This document shows positions 11,665-23,217 of a stretch of DNA of 64,000 nucleotides, piece by piece. The position numbers were made by a program, and so were the translations under genes. The DNA is from Bostrychus sinensis (lineage: Eukaryota; Chordata; Actinopteri; Gobiiformes; Eleotridae). The DNA is taken from assembly GCA_020698575.1 (NCBI GenBank), contig CM036252.1, positions 28,473,206 through 28,537,205 on the forward strand. Direction: 5' to 3'. The notes beneath the pieces are model-generated. The model did not search any database, was not told the origin of the DNA, and was given only the letters and a program-made list of their open reading frames with translations. The number at the start of each line of letters is the position of its first letter. Within the stretch, counting starts at the first letter, position 1.

Positions 11665-13560
11665 GTAATTACAATAACAACAGCAATAAATAACTTTTGT
11701 AAATTTAAGATAAATAAATTTAAAGACTTCTCGCATCCACCACCTTAATACTAACTTAAAAAGTTATGTTCAGTGTAAGCTACAAAGGGGTTTCATATGT
11801 TGTAGAACAGCTTATGTGACAAATTTACTGTAGAGCGTAAGTCTTCTAATCGTATAGTGGCTGTAATAGTTCTTAACAAACAGAAATGTGTTGGAGGCAG
11901 TTTGTGTTTCCAATGCAAATACTTATAATTTCTAATGAATGATTTATTTATTTATTTATTTTTTGGTACAGTGTTTGCCACCAAGTTATGTCAAAAAAAA
12001 ACTTGTGCATTTGCAGCTGTGTAGACTCCAGAGGTGGGAAAAGTACTAAAAAAGCATACTCAAATATATTAAAAAAATGTTTTTTTCAAAATAATAGAAG
12101 AAACTTCCACTAGCGCAAAAGTAAAGTGGTGAATGTAAAGAATGGGGTTTTGAAGTAGATTTTTATTAATTATTATTATTTAAACTTTTTTTATTATTTT
12201 TAACTTTGTATACTACTACCAGTATTAAAAACATTTTGTACTGTTTTGCACTGTAAATGTATCCATATAAATGACATGAATCAAAAGTAAATACCTCTGT
12301 GTTGCCAGATACAAAATACCACGCCTTGAGTCAGATCTGCCCACACAGCTATAGACGACATAATGTAATGCAAAGCCTGAGCAGAGTCTCGGATGACTTA
12401 AATGGCTTGATTCATTTAGAAGCAAAGTTTGCTTAAGTGAAGCCCAGACACACTTAGCAGCTAATCTGAGACACAGTTAAAGATAATAGAGTGCAAGGAC
12501 AGGCACTGTAACGGAGCCTCCGAGCTGTTTTAGAGGACAGCCACTCACCTTGCACTCAGGGCAAATGTATTTTTATTACAGGTAGTAAAATTAAGGAGTC
12601 CTTGAGTTTACAGTTGTGTCAAATAAAAGTATATTGTGTGAAGGATAAACTAGTGGAATCAGTAAGTGCTGTTAACTTTCAAAGCCCGACAGTTTGAACT
12701 TTGTATTATCCATGCTTGTGTAGGGCTTGTATGTTGTAGTGTTGTTGTATTAGCATATATGTTATGTTAGCATATCTAATCAGGTCATGTTAAGATGAGT
12801 GTGTAAACTTAACAATCTGTAACAATCAATCTTAACAACTGGTCTGTAAATGCACAAAAGTCTAAGAAATAGGAAATCGAAAGCAAACAAAAGCAATAAG
12901 AAAAGCTTTATACATCATTGTGCATTTATGTTTTTTTATAGGCTGCAACTTATGGTCCTTTTGGGTTCAAAGAACAATGACAAGTGACCCAATGACAAAA
13001 TATACAAGAGAATATATAAAAAGTCCAGGTTGTTGTTCAGATTTTTGCTGTTACCTTTTTTTGTGTGTGTGTGTGTGTGTGTGTGTTGCTTCATCTTTTT
13101 TCCATTTTAACAACAGGCAAAGTCCTGTTGACGTCCAACATAATGACCCCATTGAAAGTCTTTGTACAGCTGGCTTCTGCTGCTGTACTGAGCTGCTTAT
13201 AATACAGCATATCCTGGTGTTTTATGACAAAAACAGCAAACTGCCATGTTTGTTTGGGTCAGCGGTGCACTGCTTATGTCCTGCCCTTCATTTCTGTCAT
13301 TGGTTACTCCGCCTGTAATTGTTCCACCCATAGAAACAAAATTTAAGCAAAGGGGTACCAGACTAACTTCTTTGTATAGAATAGGAAAAGGGTTAGCCAG
13401 GCTAACAGACTGGTACATTAACCGCAATATGGTAAAATCATGGATGACTTATGGGTTACCATATTGTACATCAATGGGTAAAATGAAACATGCTGCTAGC
13501 TATGCACAATGATCAAAGTGGAACTTAGTAAATAGCACTGTTATACTGTTTGTGTCCAGT
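11665..13560. other. Single-copy DNA with simple repeats and one hAT-like end
   Basis: At 12029 CAGAGGTGGGAAAAGTAC matches the start of a common hAT-type family (inverse end at 55409), with no partner nearby. A (TG)12 microsatellite is at 13062-13086. The patch 12440-12560 is GC-richer. No supported gene. Confidence 0.5.
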
Positions 13561-14124
13561 TACTTCCTGAATTTGGTCAGGACTTGTTTTGCATTAAAAT
13601 GTTACTATGCATTGTACAGTATACAAGATTATATCCTTTGAGAATAGACTTTAAAACAGCTCTGCTTGTGTACAAGTCTCTCCATGGCTTAGCACCAAAG
13701 TACATCTCTGACCTGTTGGTCCCATATGAACCATCTCGGACTCTGAGAACCTCAGGGACAGGTCTTCTGCTGGTGCCCAGAGTCAGGACTAAACTCAGTG
13801 AAGCAGTGTTTCAGTTTTATGCAGCTAAACTCTGGAACAGTCTTCCTGACGATGTTAGACAGGCCTCTACTCTGACAATGTTCAAGTCCAGACTTAAAAC
13901 TGTTCTTTTTAGCTGTGCATATGCCAACTGAAAGTGTTTTATCTGCACTCTTCTCTTTTAATTTAATTTTAAATTGATTCTTAATTATACTCTTTAAATT
14001 AAATTTTATTGTTTTAATTGTGTTTTGTACTTTTAAATTTGCCTTTTTTTCTGTAACACACTTTGAATTGCTGTGTATGAATTGTGCTATACAAATAAAC
14101 TTGCCTTGCCTTGCTTTGCCTTGC
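13561..14124 (+). mobile_element. 5'-truncated L2/CR1-type LINE, 3' end
   Basis: An open frame (13584-13931) encodes the C-terminal part of a LINE ORF2 from 'RIDFKTALLVYKSLHGLAPK' through 'LWNSLPDDVR' to 'FKSRLKTVLF', then a stop, a short 3' UTR ending 'gtgctatacaaataaac', and a (TTGCC)n tail. This region of ORF2 lies beyond the reverse-transcriptase domain. Over the shared 95 residues it differs from the copy at 40459-41490 at about 5 positions. Sense homology starts near 13640; the 22 bases at 13561-13582 match the same LINE in the opposite orientation, suggesting a 5' inversion. Confidence 0.9.
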
Positions 14125-14761
14125 AGTGTCTACCATATTGATAATGGCAGCAATACTTGGGCATACAGCGTAGCTTGATATATTTTGCCCAATAATCACA
14201 ACTAATAATGTCATAACAATAAAAACCTTGAGGATACCACCAACCCATAGACTGCTGCTATATATTTTTAGTCTTTGCTGGTGACCGTATCTGCTCTAAT
14301 TAGTGTCGCTGACCATGTGTTCAGAGGTTGGCTGAGATTGATGATGCGTAAAGACACCGAGCGCCCCGGGGAGACCAGTGCCCCTGGAAATGTGGCACCG
14401 CGGTGGACCCCCGCTCGAACGGTGCAAAGGCTTCGATTGATGGTGTTTCTGCGACACTGACCTGTTTTCCTCATCTGTGTAGTGAAAGGCATGCTCGTCC
14501 TTTCTCCCGGGAGAACGGTGTGTGTGATGTATGGTTTCATTATGTAATCACAGGTTTAACTTGTAACCTGCTGCTGAAGCTGATAAAGTAATGGAACAAA
14601 GGTAAAGAAAACAAGGTTGACCTACAAAAGTGCTGGCACTATAGCATCTAGCTATGACTGAGGGAGAATCAATATTATTTATATCCAGCATTTATTTAAC
14701 TGTAAACTCAGGGTGAAGACTGCTGTGTTTACAAGCATTTCTGACAATGCTGGTGTAGAGT
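14125..14761. other. Single-copy DNA with a GC-rich patch
   Basis: 14268-14540 is distinctly GC- and CpG-richer than its neighbours. It contains a homeodomain-type TAATTAG near 14297-14303 and has open frames on both strands with no family resemblance. A conserved non-coding element is a reasonable but unproven reading. Confidence 0.4.
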
Positions 14762-15240
14762 CAGGGCTCCCAAAGTGGGGGCCGGGACCCACTCGAGGGT
14801 TGTGAGACACTGAGATTGTGGTCACAAGATGATTTCCATAAATTAAATAAATAAATAAATAAATGTATTTCTTTTTTTTTCCTCCTTTTGGCTTCTCCAT
14901 TTTACTCAGGGTTGCCACAGTGATTTGGCAGAGTTTTCACACTGGATGCCCTTCCCATCACAACCAGCCACATATAGTGAGTGGAGAAGGCAATTTGGAT
15001 TGTGTCTTGACACAACAACAATATGCCTCAACCAAGATTTGGGCCGGCAATCCTCTGGCTGCTGGTCAAGTGATTAAACCACTGCGCTACTATCACCCCT
15101 TTAAAGAAAATAGCATATTTTAGTTAAAAATGAGAAAAGACTGAAAAAAAAGGAGTATCAATTACATTTCTCAGCGGGGGCTCGTGGGTCGTTTGCACCC
15201 TTATATTGTGGGTCGTGGTCTGAAAAGTTTGGGAACCCCT
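14762..15240. mobile_element. hAT-like element interrupted by SINE-A
   Basis: Left end 'cagggctcccaaagtggggg', right end 'gaaaagtttgggaacccct', inverse-related in the style CAGGGGTTCCCAAA. Both subterminal parts hold 'gggtcg/cgaggg' words. The interior is largely occupied by a SINE-A in reverse orientation. I could not confirm an 8-bp TSD; TAGAG occurs on both sides, shifted by one base. Confidence 0.6.
14871..15100 (-). repeat. SINE-A inside the hAT-like element
   Basis: Reading the minus strand: tRNA-like head ('gcagtggtttaatcacttga'), B-box region, 'gacaca' body, 'gtggcaaccctgag', then 'gagaagccaaaagg' and an A-rich tail (the T run at 14871-14880 on +). A (AAAT)n run adjoins the tail at 14843-14866. 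Confidence 0.75.
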
Positions 15241-16540
15241 TAGAGCAGAGGACTTTGGTCACCAGGGTTATTTTTGAGGTGCTCTAGAAAAAAGTAGGAT
15301 TTGATGCTGGATTTGGGGATTTTAAGTAACAGATTGGTTGTAAGTAACAGGAATGTTAATATTTTTAACAATACTAACAATTTATTTTTACATTCAGATT
15401 TGGCTTTATTTATTCATTCTTATTTTTAAATGATTTTTGGCATGCTAGTCATGGTCATGGCCATAGTCATGTTCACTTTCTTTGCAAAGTAAAGTTGGTC
15501 TGGAACCTAATTCTGACACATTTCCACCTACAATGCTCCCTTCCTCTTGTGTATGAACTTTCATTGTATGTCTATCCATTTGCATTCATAGGTAGTTTAA
15601 AGTGAAAATTGTTTTGCCTTCTGAAAATAAAACTCAAATCTACAAACACCCAAGTAACTTTTAGACTAAAAAACAAAATAAAACCATTCCATAGACAACA
15701 TTTTATAGAAAAATAGTGATTTGGGGATAGGTTGAGAAACTTTTTTTTACTTTTTGGGGATTTTCTTCTTATTTTTTTTATTTGCTTTTGATTTGAGATT
15801 TTTACAATAAATATTATCATTAAAAATCAATAATAGTACTATTCAATAAAAACAGTGAATGAAATAAAAAATGCTGTCACTATTAAGTCAGATTCATATA
15901 TTCTTTTCATGATTTACTCAAGATTTTACACAATATTCCGATTTGATGCTCAGCTTTCCTCAGTAATGACAAGTTACATTATGTATTCTTTATATGACCT
16001 TAATATGTTGGAGAAACAGTGTCAGGGCCATATCCACTTTGAGTCCTCTTCAGTTGATGTTGTGGCTGACTTTGAACTTGCCTCTGACTGGATTAGGTCA
16101 GATCTAATCAGACCGAGTTCATTTTGACCCCGAACTTTGTTTGGGTGAAGCGTCCTGCACTGATCTTAATCAATCTGATCAGAGCTAATGATCTTTTCTC
16201 TTTGAGCCACACGGTCTTCCAACTTAATACCACTGTTCTAGAGGCCACGACAATAATACTAAAATATACTGCTGTAATAGAAGGTAGGATTAGGATTTTG
16301 GTGGTTACTGTAAGATTAATTTAATAATCTCAACCAGATTATGGGTTTATTTGGTCTATATAGAGAACAAAACATCAAAACATTTATTATTTGGCTTCAA
16401 TGCACAGGGCAAAACGCTGAGCAAATCAATTATTAAACTTTGATGTTATTGTAGTATTAACTGAGATTTAATCTGTATAGGAACTAAATAATGCTTGTAT
16501 CATTTAAATCATTTTGTTAAAAGGCTGTTGCCTGGAAAAT
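15241..16540. other. Single-copy AT-rich DNA
   Basis: No transposon ends, arrays or convincing frames seen. Confidence 0.5.
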
Positions 16541-16956
16541 CCAGACTGATATGTCTCTGTGTTATTCTACAGAGACATATCAGTCTGGTCACCACGCCGT
16601 CCGCAGTGGTTTACTCAAATCCCAACCGTATTGTGCATTTTGATTGGTTTATTTAAGTCACGTGTTCTTCGCGAGCAGCGTCACTCGTATGCGTCTCCTC
16701 GCTGACAACAATCAAGATGGCGCACCGAGGAGCCGAAAGTTTGTTTCATTCAGTGGTATGGTACAGTAATGTTGAAATAACTCCCTCGTTCCTCCCTCGT
16801 GGCTTCACTACTTTGTTTGTTTACGTTCTCACTTTCTTGTCGCTTTGTTAACGTCACGTCCGCCATTTTCTGATTGGCTAACTCCGCTGTCCGTTAATTC
16901 GTGTTTGCTCCGCCCTAGAAATCGAATTGATTCTAAGGCGACCAGACTCATCCGCT
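16541..16956. mobile_element. Inverted-repeat element with promoter-like interior
   Basis: The left part is a perfect hairpin: 20-base arms at 16541-16560 and 16569-16588 around an 8-base loop. The same 'agtctggtc' word returns inverted near the right end ('gaccagact' at 16940-16948), as in a TIR. The interior is GC/CpG-richer than its flanks and contains a YY1-type CAAGATGGCG at 16713-16722, an inverted CGCCATTTTC at 16861-16870, and ATTGG (CCAAT-box) words near 16644 and 16873. The transposon class is unknown. It could instead be a promoter-proximal single-copy fragment. Confidence 0.5.
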
Positions 16957-17138
16957 GGTACAGCTGACCAACTGTGATAAAAGCAGACAACCAACATAGT
17001 ATTTTTCCAACGTTTCTCTATTACTGCTGAATTTTCAGCTCTTGGTCTATAACAACAATATATACATCTAAATAATGGTTGTCTTACACATCTGTTGTTC
17101 AGCTGTGTCCATGTAGCCACACCAGGCCACTGCTACCT

Positions 17139-17279
17139 ATTATTTATTTATTTATTTATTTATTTATATATTTATTTATTTGATATTGATTTTATTTTTC
17201 TCCCTTTTTCACTAGGTGGAGCCACAGTGAACCAGTTCCATGTTAATTTGGCAGGTTTTTATACTGGATGCCATTATGC
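17139..17279 (-). repeat. (TTTA)n run followed by truncated SINE-A
   Basis: An ATTT microsatellite at 17139-17181 leads into a SINE-A 3' part on the minus strand: 'gccacagtgaaccagttcc', 'atttggcaggtttttatac', 'tggatgcc'. The head is missing. The ATTT run may have grown from the SINE tail. Confidence 0.65.
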
Positions 17280-17363
17280 ATGAATGTGTATATAATACTA
17301 CTCCAGCATTTTCTTTTTCATTCAAATTCAAGATAAAAAACAAACAAACAAAAACAGATAAAT

Positions 17364-17531
<168 letters not shown>

Positions 17532-18035
17532 GCTAGATTACACAAGAACTATTGGGATAATTGGCCTACTGATTCTATGATGCTGAAACTTAATTTCTGT
17601 ATGATTTGTGAGTTTATAAATCCATCATATCCTTCTTAGGGCAGTCTTCCACAAACATTTGCTGGTTCAGACCAATGGGGTTGGCATACTGACTAACTGA
17701 CTACTGATTTAAAAAATTTAGTGACTGATTATTTTCTTCCTTAAGACTTTGCTTGTACCCCATATTAAATGAGATCTAACAATGCATTAGCAAATATGAG
17801 CAAGCAACAATGAATTCCTTTTGCACATCATTATACGGTTTCTTCATTTCTCTCAATCAATAAATCTTAACTGCCTTTTCCATTGAGCACACAAGAGATT
17901 TTGCAGTGTTCCAACAAAGAAATCGATTGTGGATGATTGCTGGCTAGCCCTTTTTTCCCCCCTCACCATCACTTGAGCGCACATGCACACAGTAATCCCT
18001 TGAGTGCCAATGGTAGAACACAGCTAAACGCCTTC
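17532..18035. other. Single-copy DNA
   Basis: AT-rich, no recognisable features. Confidence 0.5.
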
Positions 18036-18507
18036 TTTTTTTTTTTTTTTTTTTTTTTTTTTGAGCTTGGAAATTGCCCGAGAGCTTCTTGGACAGCAGG
18101 ATGCCTGGATGTTGGCTGCACTGGCCCAGCCTCTGACAGATGTTGCGGTGAGATTAAGACTCTGGAGGTCCCGGAGGAAGCCAAAGTCCAGCCATGCCGT
18201 TAATTTCACCCCACACTACGGCCTCACTATCTGCCTGCGTTTTGCTGGGTTTTGTGTGGAGTCTGAAGGGATGGAGTGTGGGCGTCTCCAGATGCTTTGG
18301 CCTAAGGCTCCGCTGTTTGCACTGATGGAGGGAAATGGATTGGACAATTGCACGGCTCTGGAGCTCTCATGTTGCGAGCTGTTGGAAAGGGGTGTTAGCT
18401 TTGGCAGATTTAGTGGCTGTGGACAAGATTCAGTTTCTTGTATTTATTTAGACATATTTCCACTCTTATTTAGAGATATTTTTGTCCTTCAAGGCTTTGT
18501 TAGATAG
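18036..18507. other. Poly(T) run abutting a GC-richer open stretch
   Basis: A 26-base T run (18037-18062) is followed directly by about 370 bases of higher GC. A + strand frame is open for 148 codons from within the T run (18061-18507), but the translation resembles no family I know, with no start context or splice pattern in support. The T run could be the A-tail of a minus-strand retroposed transcript; no AATAAA is visible just inside it and no TSD was confirmed. Confidence 0.35.
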
Positions 18508-18559
18508 GACAATGGTGGCGTTCTATGAAATCATGAACAGAAAAGAAAGACATCTGGCA

Positions 18560-18625
18560 AATGGTCAGGACTTGAACCCATAACGCTGAAGCGGGTTAGC
18601 TACCAACTAAGATATACTACATTAT
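18560..18625 (-). repeat. tRNA-like sequence (pseudogene or SINE head)
   Basis: On the minus strand it reads 'tcttagttggtagcta' (A-box-like) and about 30 bases later 'gggttcaagtcc' (near-perfect pol III B box). The spacing fits a tRNA, but acceptor-stem pairing is poor and I see no intact cloverleaf, so a tRNA pseudogene or SINE head is more likely than a working tRNA. Confidence 0.45.
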
Positions 18626-18797
18626 GAAGCTGCAATTAAGAGTAGTAGAAAATAATAATGGTATTATAATGGTTTATTCCCAGTATTTTTAACTTCAAGT
18701 TTGGAAAATTGAAGGGAAAAGGAATCTCAAGGAAGAGCATTCTTGCTGTTTGAATACATGAATAGACACTAGCAACCATGTAGTCTGACTTCAAACT

Positions 18798-19015
18798 TTT
18801 TTCTTTTGGCTGCTTCCTTTTTAAGGGTCGCCACAGTGAACCAATCACACAGTGATTTGGCAGATTTTTATGCTGGATGCCCTTTCTATCACATACTGTG
18901 ACTGGAGTAGGCAATTTGGGTGAGTGTGAGTGTTTTGCTCAGGAAAACAACAACAGTTCAAGCTAGATGCAATCCGGTTGGTGGGCAAATGCTCATCTCG
19001 CCGTCCCACTTTCAT
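18798..19015 (-). repeat. SINE-A copy
   Basis: Minus-strand SINE-A: tail end 'gcagccaaaag' (seen as 'cttttggctgc'), 'gggtcgccacagtgaacc', 'gatttggcagatttttat', 'tggatgccctttc', then the tRNA-like head near 19000. It carries deletions in the middle of the body. Confidence 0.7.
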
Positions 19016-19378
19016 CCCACTTCAGACTTATAACTGTCTCAAACATTGGCAAACTTAGCATTGCCAAAACTATTGCACAAAGCAGTTCTTTTAAATGCTA
19101 AAGTGGGCATATACAGATTAAAAGAGCATTGTGGGAGTGAGTGCATTAAAAATGCCAATCTCAGCTTAGTCATAGACCAAGTAGGCCTGTAGACCACATT
19201 AACTGACTGAAGATTGACTGAAGAGTGCATAAGATATGAACAGCAAATATGGTGTCTGTTGACATGCTTGAGTACTCTTTTTATTGGGACTGGGACTCTT
19301 TAGTATGTAACCATTCTTCGTAAATCGGCAAAAACTCAATGCAAAGGAGAAAAATTTTGAATTGGTGTGGAAAAAAAT
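19016..19378. other. Single-copy DNA
   Basis: No recognisable features. Confidence 0.5.
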
Positions 19379-20299
19379 GAATGGCGATGCCCCTTTAAAA
19401 CAGCATACAGGCTACTGATACATAATGTGGCTCACTTGTTTGGTGCTAAACATCATTACCTGGCCAGTTTACTTAAAAGAAACATTTATATCAAGTTTTA
19501 GTTTACAGGACTCGTAAAATCACTAACTCGACGTGTCAGGAACGTAAAAAGGCTGTACAATTGGTTAATTACTCAGAGCGGCTTGGGAGTGCACTTTCTC
19601 TCCTCTGTCACACACAAACAGAGCACACACAGCGCCCTCTTTCACGAGGGAACAACAACAAGCCCAGGAAGGACGGCAAGAGAGACACATCTGAAGCTAT
19701 TATTTAGGCAGCACATACCTGTTTGCTCTGTTTGCCATCGTTCAGAAAGTAGCTTGTTGTTAGCAGCAGTGAGCTAAAGGAAAGCTAAGTAGCTCACAGC
19801 AGCCTGAAGTTTATCTGAAGTTTCTGCGGCCCCTCCCTTGGAGCGTTTCCATGGAGATCAGGGTCTTTACTGAGGATGTGACTTTCCTCACTGATATTTT
19901 TATAAGACTTGACTTATATTAGGCCCATTATATATTTCTTGAGGTGTGGATTTTTGACAAACTGCTTCTCTATGCATTACTTGCTACTAAAGTGTATTTG
20001 TTTTTGGAGGAGAGTAGAAAGATAGTTAATAAAAGTCACTAACAAATTATGTTATATATTTTTGTCATTTTTACATCTCATTGTTTTAATATCTACTTTT
20101 TTATTACATTTTAGTTAATAAGAATTGTACAACAATTTAAGTTAAATTTAAGGAGACACAAATAAGCTATGTAAAAAAAAATCTTTTGGTCATAATTATA
20201 CTGCAACTAAGTCTGCTAATAAAAATAAAATAAAAAAAAGTACAGAAAATTGTGAATCGAATCGAATTGTGCCTTCGGGGCATCGTTGCATCGCCACTG
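19379..20299. mobile_element. Probable hAT element, degenerate termini
   Basis: Left end 'aatggcgatgcccc', right end 'ggggcatcgttgcatcgccactg'; the inverse of the right end is CAGTGGCGATGC, so the termini are related. 'cgaatcgaattg' words near the right end are typical of a teleost hAT family. No matching 8-bp TSD was found. The interior includes a GC-richer block (19500-19860) with no transposase-like frame. Confidence 0.55.
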
Positions 20300-20440
20300 T
20301 TTAGTGTAGTTTTTGTTTGTTTGATGTTGTGTGTGTGTGTGTGTGTGTATTTTTTATAATGTTTTTATGTTTGATTGTGGGACTAATTGCTTGAGGCGAC
20401 TCATGTTGTGCTATTGAGCTATATAAACAAAATTTAATTG
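20300..20440 (+). repeat. Tail-X repeat, 3' part
   Basis: 'tgtttagtgtagtttttg', a (TG)n run at 20327-20348, 'tttatgtttgattg', 'cttgaggcgactcatgttgt', then 'gagctatataaacaaaattt'. It parallels 54035-54155. It begins exactly where the hAT-like element ends, so one probably interrupted the other. Confidence 0.65.
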
Positions 20441-21479
20441 AATCAATACAGTCCTACACATACTAAATGTTTCTTAACAAAAAAAACAAAACAAAAACAA
20501 ATAAAAAACATTTAATAGTAACAGCTATTTGCAATTTATGTAGACAGAGTCGCCCTTGTACTGCTTTTGCTTTTCGACTTAAACCATCATTAAAGACAGC
20601 ACTGCATTAAGCACAAAGCATGACATGATAATGAAACAGTGAATTCCTAGTGTAAGATATGTATAAAAAAACAACTACTTTGTGTGTGTATGATTTGTTT
20701 AGTGCCTTATTATCTGTTGTGTCCCATTGAGACCTAGCAGTAAGCAACATTAGCCAACATTTCTATGCATTCTTCGAGTACCCTTGTCTCCCGTGTACCA
20801 AAATGAAAATGCCTTTGGTTGCTCTTGAAGAAGAAAAATAGCGTTTGAGTGTTTCCCAGCGGATTGTCGGGTTATAGAGTATTCCGAGTTTATATTGCCT
20901 CATCTCTCATTTGGTTGTCGTCTTCGGCTAATTTATGCCCGGTCAGGGATGCAGTCTGGATAATCCTGTGTTTTTGATCCTCACTTGCATCTCTTGTTGT
21001 GTGATTTTTTTTTTCCATTTCTCCCTTCCATACCGTTACACCTCTCCAGCTCTATCCCCATCTCATCAATCAGACGTTTTGTTTTATCTCCGCGCCACCT
21101 GTCTGTAATCTTTACGTCTTATTCCTGCCGTCGACTCCACACAAACTCCTTGAGCAGATAAACTGGGAGGCTGTGGTTAAGAGGCTTATTGTGGAGATGC
21201 CTCTCTATAGGAAGAAAATGGAATGCAGGTTTAGGGCTGCTTCAAAGGAATAAGAGTAGGAGGCAGAGATGTACAGTACACAATATATAATAGCCTGAGA
21301 ATAAACAGGACTTGTTTATCCATTCTTATATGGAATAAAAGCACTGATTGGTTCAGATCAAAACACACCCATTACACCACTGTCCAGGCTTTTTGGACTT
21401 TTAGACAATCCAAGTACAACCTAAGCAATGAACAAACTGTTAATTGCATGTGATAGATGACAAGGTTTACCCAGAAAGA
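20441..21479. other. Single-copy DNA
   Basis: 20740-21240 is of mixed composition and could be regulatory; no exon or transposon end supported. Confidence 0.45.
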
Positions 21480-22365
21480 CATCCAGACAAAGTTTGTTCA
21501 ATAAAAGATGTTTCATTCATGATCCAAGGGACTCGAATACCTCCGGTCTACAACTCAGTGCTATGGCACAAAGAGATTCACTCCAAGTTTCACTCTAAGA
21601 AATATCTTGGTTATGGAACGTATTCCCAGCTGTATGAAGTGTGTGTAGCTCCTGTTCTAAATTATGTTGCAGGGGTATGGGAGGCCAGACAAAGGTCAGT
21701 TTTGGATGCTGTAGAAAACAGAGCAATTCTCTGCATCCTTGGTGTTCATATGTTTATTTCAGTTTTGGCAGCACAGGGTGATATGGGCTGGTTTCCTGGT
21801 TCAATTCAAAGCAAATGTGAAATGTCAGACTATGGAATCAAATCATTAATATGCTTGACAAAAGAATAACTAAGAAAGGCTTCAATTGGAGTAAGACAGA
21901 GTCAGCTTGGGCTGCAGAGCATATTGTAAATTCAAATAAAAGATACATTTAGGACAAAATTTTATGTCAGTGCAAATTTGACCAGGGATCATGAATGCTC
22001 AGCTGTGTACAGGAATCCATCCTCTGGCCTTAGTAACTGTGAGATTTAACCAAATCCTAGAAGAAGACAGAGTCTGTGAGGAAGTAGAAATTGAAACTCA
22101 TTTTGTTTTGGATTGTCCTCTTTATGGTGAATTTAGAAACTCTTTGCTAAATGAGATGTTTGTCCAAAACCCTGAGATGTTCTGGAGCTCTGATGATGAT
22201 AAGATGAAATGGTTGTTTCATTTCATTCTGTATAAATTGGCCACATTTGTTTGTAAAGCCAGGGGAAACGGTATTCTTGTTTATTTTGATAAAAATTTCA
22301 TTGAGTTATGAGCTCAAGTATGGGCTGGGCATGTATATATCCAAGACACAATAATAAAAATGCAT
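21480..22365 (+). mobile_element. Degenerate non-LTR retrotransposon, ORF2 C-terminus
   Basis: Two open pieces (21444-21869 and 21991-22311) encode what looks like the ORF2 region after the reverse transcriptase: 'YEVCVAPVLNYVAGVW', 'VENRAILCILGVH', 'LAAQGDMGW', then 'ETHFVLDCPLYGEFR'. The His/Cys pattern of 'THFVLDCPLY' is common near the C-terminus of several LINE clades; the first block resembles I/Nimb-type elements, a tentative assignment. A frameshift or stop separates the pieces, and the end reads 'aataataaaaatgcattcattc'. It is a dead copy and not related to the L2 copies in this window. Confidence 0.75.
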
Positions 22366-23217
22366 TCATTCAATCTAGCCCAGGCCATTAAGTTGCTAAT
22401 TGCTCAGAAAAGTGAGTTCACAATAACAGAAACAAAACAAAAACATAAACATCAAAATAAAAAAAAATTAAAAAGAAATTGCCTTCTAATGAATAAACTT
22501 TGCCCAGATGCCCTTATTGGCTATTCATTTACACATCTTGTTAACTTTTAATCACTGATTTATTTATGGGTCTCCAATTTGTGAAGAAGAGTTGGGTATA
22601 ATAGAGAACAAGAAAGCCAATGGAACTCTTAGGAACCCAACTCTGGTGTGGACCAAAAACAATACTGAAAAATATACAGTTAACTTGGAAACATTCTGGC
22701 TGAAACTGTCTCTGCTCACTCTCTGGTAAATGCAGTGCAGTGCCCCCTCCAGGCGAGGGATGTTATTGCATTATTCACTGACTAGTTTAATAGAGGGCAT
22801 TGTGAAAGTGAACAAAACCATTTAGATCTACAACTTTGTTACCTTTCTTTTATAGGAAAATGTAATCTCAGGTTTTAAACTAGTCTAATCTTTTATTATA
22901 ACATGGTATTTCCCTGTGGGAGGCAGTTGGACATGATCATAGAGATTGGAATAACTCATGTACAGTGGTGTAATGACCTCCAGGCCTCTGCAGCAGAAAC
23001 CAAAGCAGAGCTTAAACCCTGTGGGAGCAGATTAGAATATGCTAATATCTGGTACTTATTACCTGGATAGCAGTCCACCTTTTATAAGCTTAAACAGAAA
23101 GATGTGCATGGTATTATTAAATCCTGAATTTCAATTGGACATTATGTTGGAGTGCTACCTGGACTTGTATTATTAAACAGTAACTAAAGTTTTTGACTGA
23201 TTAGTTGCAATGTCTCA
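22366..23217. other. Single-copy DNA
   Basis: No recognisable feature. Confidence 0.5.

Noticed and set aside
14754..15248. 8-bp TSD for the hAT-like element at 14762-15240
   Set aside because: TAGAG is present on both sides, but the phase is off by one base and the remaining bases disagree.
18061..18507. 148-codon + frame as a protein-coding gene
   Set aside because: It starts within a poly(T) run, has no start context and no recognisable motif; kept only as an observation.
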